Assembly (NCBI GenBank): GCA_019918135.1 | Contig: WBZZ01006320.1 | Span: 27,501 to 75,000, forward strand | Length of the DNA: 47,500 bases | DNA from: Paulinella micropora | Lineage: Eukaryota > Cercozoa > Imbricatea > Euglyphida > Paulinellidae | Reading direction: 5' to 3' | Shown here: positions 38,652 to 47,500 of the stretch, one piece after another | Position numbering within the stretch: position 1 is the first letter of the stretch | Layout: each line of letters begins with the position of its first letter | The notes under the pieces: model-generated | What the model was told of the DNA's origin: nothing | What the model saw: the letters and a program-made list of their open reading frames with translations, nothing else | The model's database searches: none | Made by a program: the position numbers and the translations under genes

Positions 38652-39357
38652 TGTACTATCCCCAACGATAGCTCAATGGAAGAGTAAGTCGGTAATATAA
38701 CCAAACACAGTCTTCAAAAAAGAGAATGATGTCTCGTTATATTAGCTCAGTGACGCAAAGACAAAAAGCCGCCAAAAGACCAGGATCAAATTGGCATTTC
38801 AGACGTGTCCGGCCAGACGAAATCTATAAATAAGTTTTTTACCGGATAATTCGGGGGGTGATGTCCACAGTACCCCTCCCAGTTTTTTATGGCGGAACTT
38901 CGTTTCCCACATAATACGCTTTGAACTGATTTCTTTTCTGACTAAGATTCGTTTAGAGTTATGTATGAAGATACATCAACTCACGAATTAGTACAAGTAG
39001 AGATCGATGGAATCCGGTGTAGCAGTTCATGTTATTAAAATATATCAGTTCTTGATTAGACTGTAGAGTCTTTAATGAGATCATCATTCTGGTACTAATG
39101 CGGGTCGTATCCAGGAAACACCATCGCTCACTCAAATAGCGATCCCGTAACGGTGCTGTTTCGTGGCAGTCTCGTCTGTCTCTGCCGAAGCAAGAGAATA
39201 GAATGCCTATTTTTTGTCAGCTGTGTCTTGTTAATCTCTAGAAGAATGAATGCTGTAGTAGCTTTAATATCTAAGCAAGGTTGTCGGGACGATATTGAAT
39301 CAATGCTATGTTCGCAATCGATCAGGTCCACAATACTTCTAGAGAAAAAAATACTTA
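38652..39357. other. Non-coding region between the DIRS-like and Ty3/gypsy elements
   Basis: About 700 bases of AT-rich sequence with no supported gene. It follows the 3' end of the gypsy pol gene on the minus strand, so the element's 3' long terminal repeat should be within or beyond it. The partner repeat lies outside the window, so I cannot set LTR borders. Confidence 0.4.
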
Positions 39358-42300
39358 CTATAGACGCCGTTTACGCGCGCGGACTCCTTTACCTGGTGGA
39401 GGACCTCCAACCAAAGTTAAGTCTAAGGTAGACTGTTCGAGGACGTCCCAAATTTTGTGAGGGATTGCGCCTTGTGCCAAGTCAAAAGGAATGTCCAGCA
39501 CCCCTCGTGGTAGTGCTTGTATGGTCCACGCGGTATGATCTTTATCTGTGGGAGATATGGTATCATCCCATGTCTCAAGTTTTTTGGCGTCTTTATATGC
39601 TGGAAGGTATTGTCTTACTTTAGGATCTTCCACTGGATCCAGACTCCTCCAGAAATGTAAGACTGGTTGTATTATTTGTGCCGCAGTCGAAATTCGATTC
39701 GATCGCGTATGGCATTTGTGAGGTACTGCCATGACTCTCATGAGATATAAATCTGAGAGCGTGTCATCGGCTACGTGTTGAGCCGCAGGCCTCACCAAGT
39801 AAAAAGCGTCTTGGCCCATGAAATATGTCCAATCGCATCTCCTTCTTTCCAACTGGGGTGAACGAGAGTGTCATTGCCCGCGCGAGGGTCTTGATCTCCG
39901 TCATCGCTCTCCTCTTGATGGACTCCTTGCGAACGTGCCGTCCTTATCGCCTTTCTCGGTCGGTCGTAGATAAGGTCATTTTGCGCTCTCCTTATTTGCG
40001 CCTCCGTGAACTTTCCTTCCGGCACGTTCGACTCCACCCTTTTGCGGGTCTGAGTCCCCGCCGCACTTTTGCGGTCGGTGGCCCGCTTGTTCTCCAGCTC
40101 AGCCTCCTCCTTCTCCGCAATTGGTGCCCTGTAGGCATCCCGTTCCGAGATATCCTTACGGATTGGTGGGACCTCTTTAAAGTCAGCCTCCATCCGTTTG
40201 AGTGCTTGATCAACGGACTCATCTTCAAGTAGGAAGGGATCATACTTAATCAGCCTTCGTACATTGACTATTTGAACTTTCCCTCTGCCCCTGATTTTAT
40301 AATTCAAAGGCCCCATCTGATCCATGATCTGGTATGGTCCTTTCCAGTGGATGAACAGCTTCGAGCTGACTCCCTGAGAAACCTGAGGATGATACAGTAG
40401 TACAATATCCCCGACCTGAAATCTGACTTGATCCAGGTGTGCCTGCCTGACACCTTCAGCACCAGTCTTCCTGCGCTCCGCCTCCCTATGCGCCTGTACT
40501 ATTTGCTCCGCCTCCATCTTCGCCCGAAGTCTCACCCCAAACAGCTCATCCTGATCTGCCCATGAATCGTTTGGGTGCAGCAGTGAGGCTGGGATGGCGG
40601 GCTCACGCCCATATACCAATTGGTATGGCGAGACGGAACCTTTTGAACCACCTAACGCTGTAGAGGGTAGGCAATTCATAGCAAAGGCAAACGAGGATGC
40701 TGCCTCCACCCATGCCTTTTGGTTCTCCTTCTTCATACAATACATCTTCAGCGCGGCCTTGAGGGGTCTATGCACCCGCTCTATCTTGCCGTTCGCTCTG
40801 GGGTTATAGGCGGTGACATATTACCATTTCATGCCGTAATATGCAGATAGCTTGTCGATGACTTCATTATTAAAGTCAGAGCCTCGATCTGAGCATATTT
40901 TTCTCGGCACCCCAATCTGTGAGATGATCCTGTCAATCAACGCCTTGGCTGTTGTTTCTCCCGTAACGTCTTTGACTGGGACCACCCATACATAGTTGGT
41001 GGCTCTGTCTATGGCCGTTAGAAGGTATCTGTAACCTTCCGTCGTGACCGGGAAAGGTCCTACATGATCAGTGTGTAAGAACTCGAACATTCCTAAGTGT
41101 AAAGGAAAAGTCCCGATCAGGCCAAAATTCGCCTTCAATGGTGTTTTGGATGTCTTGCATGGGATGCATGCATTGACCTGTTCATCAATATTCTCCTTCA
41201 TCTTCTTCCACCAGAATCGTCTCGAAATGAACATATGCGTTCTTTGTCGGCCCGGGTGCGCCAGTAGTGGGCAGTTATGAGCAGCGACAAAAATGATGTG
41301 TCTGAGTTTCTCAGGAACCCAGAGAGTCCATTTGTCTGGTTGTGATGCATAGCGCCCGTGTTGGCCTTTGTACCACAAGAGACCGTCTCTCCACCCCATC
41401 TCCTCTGTTGCTCCTTAATCTCCTTCGTCATTTTCAGCTCGTTCGGGTTCTTGTATAGCTGTATTAGCTCTTTGAACTCTAAATCGAGAGCCTGTTGCTG
41501 TCTCCATGCAGTGGGTGAGGCTATGTGGATAGTCCCATCCTCTAGCTGCACTCCTATCCTCTCAGGGTTTTCGTCTAACTCCTCCTTGTTCTCCTGCGGG
41601 GGTTCCGCATATGCTTCTTGCTTAATCTCTTCTTGTTTTATCTCCGCCTTCATATTCTCATATGCTTCATAGGACCACTCAGCATCCTCGAGGATATGTG
41701 CTGTACAACATATCCCATGATCCGGACCTTGCGGGCTATGACGTAGACCCGATCGGTTATATCGGACCCCTCTCGCCATCTGCATCGACTCGATAAGATG
41801 CACTTCGTATGTGCAGTCTGGGGATAGATCCTCCATTTCTGCTGATGATACGAGAGCTGCCACTTCTGAGTGAAACTCTAGCCTGGAGAGGCTGTCAGCG
41901 ACAACATTTCGCTTGCCGGGTAGATGGACCATTGTAAAATTGAAACATGACAAGAATGCCTGCCATCTCGCTAGACGGCCAGTCTGTTCATGATTCATCA
42001 GCCATAGTAAATTCTGGTAATCAGTCCTTACTATAAACTGAGGTCCACCCCATAAATACTCTCTCAACCGTTTGAGGCCCAGACCACCGCCAGTGCCTCT
42101 CTCTGTCTCGTACAATAGTTTCGCTCCGCCGAGCACAACTTTCTACTTATAAACATGATCGGGCGCAACTTTTTCTCCTCATCTTCCTGTTGTAAGACTG
42201 CGCCGATCGCGAACTTTGATGCGTCTGTGTCGACTACGAATTGCTTCGAAAAGTCGGGCATCATCAGCACGAGTCCGCCATCCTTGGGATCTTTGTAGAT

Positions 42301-44550
42301 GAGATCTTTGAGCGTGTTGTACGCTTCTAAGGCTTCATCATCACACTTCTCAAAATCACCGAAGCCGATCAATCTCTCCAACTTAGCCCGAGTTGCACCC
42401 CAATTGGGTATGAACTGGCTGTAATATTGCGCCATCGCAAGAAATGAGTGCAGCTCTGTGCGATTCTTCGGCCTCTGCCGGCTCATGATCTCCTCCCTCT
42501 TCTCTTTGGATATCGAGACTCTATTGTAAGAGATTTCGTACCCCAAATATGTCACGCTTGTCTTTGCGAGTTGACATTTCTTCAAATTACATTTCAGGCC
42601 AAATAGTTTGATACGCCTGAAAATGTCTGTTAGATGGTCGATGTGCTCTTCCATCGTATTGGAGTACACGATAATGTCATCGATGTAACAAAATGCGTAC
42701 TCTCCCGCCTTCTGTCCTCTTCTCCTCATGAAACCTCCCTCTGTCTGGTCATCATATTTGCTACTCAGCATGCTTTGCATCGCTTTCTGAAAGAGTCCCG
42801 GGGCCTGTTTGAGTCCCATCGGAAGTACTTTCCACTGATATATCTCCATTCCTACTACAAATGCAGTCAGCCATCTGGACTTTTCATCCAGTGGAATTTG
42901 CCAGAAGCCATTCTTCAGATCAATGACTGAGTATAGCTTGGCGTTCCGCAATACTCGCCTTCCTTCTTCAAGAGTAGATAATGGATTTCGTTCCTCCTCT
43001 AAAATTTTATTGACGCGGGCATAGTTAACCGTTAAGCGCCATTCTCCTCCCGGTTTAGGCACCAGTCTCGGTTGGGAAACTATTGGAGATGTCGATCTCT
43101 CAATGAAATCCTCATCGAGTAACTGCCGCGCTTGTTCTTCTGCGATCTTTGCTTCATGTATACTCAGATTTGCCCGTCGTGGCGCCGGTGAAGGCTCAGC
43201 ACCTGGTATTTTACAAATAACCGCGGTGAAGTCTTTCGGCTTGACACATCCCGCTTGAGGGGGGTCAAAAATCATTTTGTTCGCCTTCAATCTCTCTTTC
43301 AAAACCTCTTTCTCCTTCTCCGTACCTGCTCCTCCTGCCAATTTCTCGTCTATCGCCGCCTTAAACTCCTCCTCTGACATTCTCTTTTGATGCTTGAGGG
43401 GTGCTCTGTCCTCCTCCAAGCCCAACTCTTCTTCTGATATATCGCCCATTCCCGTTTTTTCATATGTGGCAGTGTCTGGTTCGTCGTCCTCCGCCAGACC
43501 TACCAACATATCTATTAATCTCGCATATTGCAACGGAGCTTTTCGGATGTAGAAACCATCTAAGCATGTGAATGCTTGAGGAATCAATTTCAACTTGTCC
43601 TGGTCTCTGAGCTTCCGCTTGTATGCACTGCTCTGCTCACGAGTCCCGAGACGACAAGCCACCACTAAGTGTTGCTTCCGTGAGGGCACCGGTATCGGAT
43701 GATCAATAAGCCGGTCCCGTATCTCCTGCGCCCATATCGCCTTCTCATTGTACGGGAGTATGACCGTATATGGTTTATTATTTTCAAAAAGAGTGCGTAG
43801 GCACTTTTTCACTTCTGTCAGTGAGCGCGGCCACGTAGGCTCGTCACCCCAGAATTCGGTAATAAAGCTTTTAATATCTTCTGCCGGGATATCAGGGAGT
43901 CGTCCCCTTCTCCTCGGTATGAACTCCTGTCTGTCCTTCTCTTCCACCTTTACGTGAAAGCAATACCCGTTGGTAATATATACATCGGCCCCTGCTCCTT
44001 CTTCAAATCTCGCCAACGATGGGCACCTTTTCCCCATGCATATAATCTCCTCTTTCCTCTTTTCAATGAGATCGTCTATCGACTTTTTATCCCATTGTGT
44101 AGAGACTGTAGCCGTATAGACCTCCGCCTCTCTCTTGTCTGACAGGTTTGAACCATCTTTAGACACCGCGTCCGTTGGCATATATGCCTCATATGCGTGT
44201 GTAATGGCCACCTGTTTCCCTTCCGATGCTACCCCTAGGTGTAGGGCCTCGTATGAGTCAATAGCATGGAGAGAGTCGACAGTATATTCTTCTCCTGGCT
44301 CTACGCCGTATATGACTCTTTTGGCGGCGCAATCAATCACTACGTTCATTGTCGCCAGTTGGTCGTACGACAAAAGAACAGATCCGTGGTATTCGGGGAC
44401 AACGTATAAGTCCACTCGATATACTCGTCCGGATTTCAATTTAAAATTTAAAGTGATGATGCCCGTTATATCCGTCCGACTACTAACTCCTTTCAAGGTG
44501 CCAGATGATTTTTTCATATTAGTTTCTAACCACTCATGGTGTTTCGTAGT
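39358..44550 (-). pseudogene. Ty3/gypsy Pol: protease end, reverse transcriptase, RNase H, integrase
   Basis: The frame to 42064 (817 codons from 44517) begins with the C-terminal half of a retropepsin (SVLLSYDQLATMNVVID), then a long linker and a reverse transcriptase: VIDLKNGFWQIPL, LPMGLKQAPGLFQ, FCYIDDIIVYS (YIDD). RNase H starts with FVVDTDASKFAIGAVLQ and changes frame near 42090. A further change near 41390 leads into integrase: an HHCC finger (AAHNCPLLAHPG...ACIPCK), first Asp in HTDHVGPF, second in SDRGSDF. A TAA at 40821-40823 comes next, before the NGKIER box with the catalytic Glu in the same frame (40775 on). A last change near 39830 precedes a C-terminal tail ending RARKRRL. No chromodomain recognised. 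At least four breaks make it inactive as read. Confidence 0.85.
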
Positions 44551-45089
44551 AAATTTCTGGCCCGGACAATATTAATATTCGCCATAGTATCATTACCAAC
44601 GTTTATAAAGGTATTTAATGTTTCACAAAAAAGGTTCGTATAGCATAAAGCGTCTGGCCGGTGACTTTTTAAGGCCAATACAAGGAGCTTGTGTTCTAAA
44701 ATCTGTATCCTTTTCTCGAGGTTCGCCTCCTCCTCCCTTTCCGCCGTTTTTGTAATGTCTTTTTGGGTATTGTTCACAGGCGAAGGATGATTGTCCTTGC
44801 TTTCTCTGTTTGAGACCGTGAGGAGAGGTTGATGTCCTCCATCCTCCTTGTCTATTGTCTGTCTCGGCAAGTTGATAAGATTAACTGCCGGTTCTATTTT
44901 TACTTTCTTCGGCTGTGGCTGCGACAGGCCCGCCTGCTTTCTCTTTGCCAGCGCTTTACTCGCCTGCCTATTAGCAGCATGCACTGTTTGTTGTCGTGAT
45001 GGGTGTACTGGTATTGTACTACCTTTGAGTTGGTCTGTGGCCTGCTGTGGGCTCTTAGACTCACTGGTACCCTTGGTTGGGACCTGCAC
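44526..45089 (-). CDS. Ty3/gypsy linker with degenerate protease active-site region
   Basis: A 187-codon frame with a basic nuclear-localisation-like stretch (ALAKRKQAGL...PKKVKIEP), a charged coiled-coil segment, and near its end FINVGNDTMANINIVRARNL. That last part aligns by pattern with the retropepsin active site, but Asn-Val-Gly stands where Asp-Thr/Ser-Gly is required. The protease continues in the next frame at 44550-44517, so a frameshift, programmed or accidental, separates the two halves. Confidence 0.5.
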   Translation of the reverse strand: MQVPTKGTSESKSPQQATDQLKGSTIPVHPSRQQTVHAANRQASKALAKRKQAGLSQPQPKKVKIEPAVNLINLPRQTIDKEDGGHQPLLTVSNRESKDNHPSPVNNTQKDITKTAEREEEANLEKRIQILEHKLLVLALKSHRPDALCYTNLFCETLNTFINVGNDTMANINIVRARNLLRNTMSG

Positions 45090-45143
45090 AACGGTGTATC
45101 GTGCAATGCATGTTGTTCTGTTTTCTCCCTCCTTCTCTAGTCA

Positions 45144-47495
45144 TTAGACTACCTCAAATCTGTTACCTGAGTCGGCATCAGTGTCGCTAGTGGTTGCGCC
45201 TGATGTCGCATAGGCCTGTGGTGCTGAGGAACTCGAGCTTGAGCTCGAGCCATCTGCCCAGCCCCCATCTCTGTGGTACGGGCGCTCTGCGCTGCCGTAT
45301 CCACCTCGGCCAACCCATCTTCCTCCTCCTCTACCTTGAAATACACCTCTTCCTCCTCCTCTTCTCACAAATCATCTCTCTCCCCCGCGAGTGTATGTGC
45401 CTCGTGCGAAAGGGGCTCCTCCTCCTCGATTGATTCCTCTCCCTCCTCCTCTTCCTCGTGTTCTACCTCTTCCTCTACTTGCGGCTTCTATGGCTGCCGT
45501 CTTCTGATCATCTCTAGCGAAAAGCGAATTGATCGCGTCAGCTAGTTCGTGGTCATGGTCCGCGACATCCTGTAACTTCCACCCCTGATCCTTGCGCAGT
45601 CGGCGCAGAACGGCGACGGTGTTGGTTTCGTCCGACCGTACGTTCTTGAGGAGTGTGTTTCGGATGCGGGTGTCCTCGACATCGTGGTTGTACGGGCATT
45701 TCTTATTTGTGTGTTTGAAGCATTGTGCCCGTGCCCACCAACGAATACAAGGTGTGTTAGCTTCACGACTGTTCTCTCTTGGTCGCTTTCCTAGAGATCG
45801 TTGCGTATGTGCGGCTTGCGGTTGAGCAGAAGCCGATGCAGAACCGATCAAGGATGCTGTCTGGCTGTCGAGCCTCTGACAAGCGGTCATTACTTCGGTC
45901 CACAACATTTTTGGGCTCACGGCCTTAGTCGTGGCCTCAAAGACGCTCATCTCCAAAAAGTTCAAGTGCTTTACCTTGTCGAAGGTTTTGCAGTCTTGCA
46001 CGAGCAGTGTGAGCTTATTTTTGTTGTAGACGTGCAAAGCACTGAGGAAATATAGGAGTATGGCTTTGTGGTTATAAAAGAGAGTGTACTGGGTGCCCAC
46101 ATTTGTTAAGACAGATGCAAGCTGAGTGACAGACTGCAACTGCTCCGATACTAAGTCGAAAATTTCAAACCCAATCAATGTGCCAGTGCACACGTGTTGG
46201 TATCCACTTGCCTTAAAGTATCGAATGAGGGCAGCAATGGCCAGAGTACAACTCATCTCTGCATGTCCACCTTTCCTTGCTAGCTCCTCCTCTCCTCTGT
46301 ACTTCTCGTAAGTTATACGATCAAAACCAGCTCCAAGGAGGGATCGATCACAGAGATGTTCTAGGACTTCATACTCCTGCTCCACCTCACACTGGTTTTG
46401 CTGGAAGCATCTGTCCATCTCATTGAACTTAGTCATGAGGGTCTTCTCTGTGTCAGCCTCATTGGCAGTGATAGCATAGAGCTTAAGGCCCCCTCCCCCA
46501 ATTTTGATTTTAGCTAGGGCTGCCTGCAGCGCCTGCTTTTTCTTCTGGGAGTCAGTCAAGTTAATTACGGTCCCTCCCCCTTGGGGTCCTCCTCCTGAGG
46601 GTCCTCCTCCTGCTTTCTTGGGAGCTGGGTTAGATGTGGTAGGTGGAGCCGTTGGCTGTGGAGCCACCCGTGCTACTGCCATTGCCACAGCTATCTTCTC
46701 CTTCTGCTCCTTCTCCTCTTTCTGTCTCGTCTCTTCTTCTTTCACCTGTCGTGCTAGATGAGTCACGAACTGTGCAAGCCCTGTGGCACTAGAGAGGAAG
46801 TGTGCCTTTTCTCTCATGGAAGACTTATCAGCTCTGTTATTATTTGGGATTGTTTTGAGAGGGCCTTTAATGAGAGTGTGATTCTTCGTGTGGGCCCATT
46901 GTTTCCATGTTGGTTTTTGCTCCTTCCCCTCAAAGAGGCCCTTATGGAGTTGTGTGAGGCGTTCAAGCACCTGACAAGACTGGTCAACCTCCTCGTAAAC
47001 AGGATGTTGCCTTGTGTTGTCTTTCAGTGCTTTGTACATTTCGTTGTAAGCCCGTGTGAAGGCAGTTACAAAAGCCTCAAGGGCAAACTCAATGCCACTT
47101 TGGTTTCTACCTTCGAACTTTCTTTCTAGATTCTTGATATTAGTGGGGACACCACAGACAGACAGCCATGCTGCAGTTGTGCGTTTATTTTTCCACTGTA
47201 TGTTTGTGCGTTCATAAAATTCCGCAACGAGCACAGCAGCGTAGAGTGTTGCAGATATGTCGTATATGTCGCACAGTGTAAGAGTGTCGCCATACTTGAT
47301 ATCCTGCAATGGCACTCTTTCGTGCTCAAACCTCACTTTGTTGAAGAGAGGCTTCGCAAGGCCGGGAATTTCGATCAGGAGGTTGCTTTGACCTTGTCCT
47401 GGTCTATTCCTTTTCTCGTAAGGAATGTAGATGTGTGTTTTATAATAGGTTGGGTAGTTAAGGAAGAAGGACTCTTCATCATCATACGTAGCCAA
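45144..47495 (-). CDS. Ty3/gypsy Gag with CCCH-like finger and RGG tail
   Basis: A 707-codon frame from ATG 47495 (MATYDDEESFFLNY) to TGA 45372. A helical capsid-like region (residues ~60-260), a Lys/Glu coiled coil, a Gly/Pro linker and a second folded region (~330-560) precede a single CCCH-like finger, CIRWWARAQCFKHTNKKC ending YNHD, and then an Arg/Gly-rich tail. The tail does not end at the TGA. The same frame continues with more RGG repeats and a Ser run to 45144, so the TGA is either a nonsense mutation or a readthrough site. Gag packages element RNA into particles. Confidence 0.75.
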
Positions 47496-47500
47496 CTGTT

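Larger units (their letters stand above)
39358..47500 (-). mobile_element. Ty3/gypsy LTR retrotransposon, 5' end beyond the window
   Basis: On the minus strand: gag at 47495-45372, a linker/protease region, then reverse transcriptase, RNase H and integrase in the Ty3/gypsy order (integrase after RNase H), ending at 39358. Gag starts 5 bases from the window edge, so the 5' LTR and primer-binding site are not visible. Gag and the reverse transcriptase are long and open, but RNase H, integrase and the C-terminus are broken. Confidence 0.9.

Noticed and set aside
38661..38760. tRNA-like box A sequence TAGCTCAATGGAAGAG
   Set aside because: No box B (GGTTCGANTCC) and no acceptor or T-arm pairing follows. 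A second similar TTAGCTCAGTGACG also lacks it. At most a degraded SINE remnant.
39128..39331. Small minus-strand frame after gypsy pol as an extra gene
   Set aside because: AT-rich, short, without motif, and located where an LTR is expected.
2412..45374. A reassigned genetic code with stops read as Gln or Trp
   Set aside because: Only about one in-frame stop per long gene is found, all three stops are involved, and long genes such as D, G, K (first part) and gypsy Gag have none internally. Reassigned codons would be frequent.

Overview
This is eukaryotic DNA made of three compositional blocks. Positions 1-1382 are AT-rich and show no gene I can support. Positions ~1467-30636 form a GC-rich, gene-dense island that looks derived from a large DNA virus: closely packed genes on both strands, and a poly-G or poly-C tract in almost every gap between genes. 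Positions ~30637-47500 are AT-richer host-like DNA stacked with retroelements: a decayed gag-like gene, a DIRS-like tyrosine-recombinase element with inverted terminal repeats, and a Ty3/gypsy element cut by the right end of the window. Spliceosome-type acceptor sequences and three retroelement classes point to a eukaryote. I cannot name the species, nor say whether it is a protist or an invertebrate.

Island, left to right: (A) a large unknown gene, minus, ending at the left junction; (B) a coiled-coil/basic protein, plus; (C) a small Pro/Glu-rich protein, minus; (D) a 524-residue protein with weak FtsJ-methyltransferase resemblance, plus; (E) a 483+ residue unknown, plus; short candidate exons; (F) a kelch-repeat protein, plus; (G) an unknown 363-residue protein, minus; (H) a zinc-finger protein, minus; (I) a repeated zinc-ribbon protein with an FGKYKG module and a nuclease-like end, minus; (J) an archaeo-eukaryotic primase with a herpes UL52-like zinc domain, plus; (K) a superfamily 2 helicase resembling herpes-type origin-binding proteins, plus; (L) a RING/TRAF-type/SEL1 protein, plus; (M) a helical-repeat, coiled-coil, RING protein, minus; (N) a RING-H2 protein, minus. 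J and K would form a DNA replication module and I a DNA-processing protein. L, M and N (with kelch protein F) suggest interference with ubiquitin pathways. I see no capsid, packaging ATPase or polymerase gene.

The strongest structural observation concerns the island's edges. The sequence left of it (1383-1466) and right of it (30637-30696) occur joined, without the island, at 33580-33716. That copy looks like an unoccupied version of the insertion site, and a short ACCGCC flanks the island on both sides.

Most island genes and all retroelements carry one or more reading-frame breaks, several at homopolymers. C, D, G and N are intact as read. This fits an old, decaying insertion, but homopolymer errors in the assembly could give the same picture.
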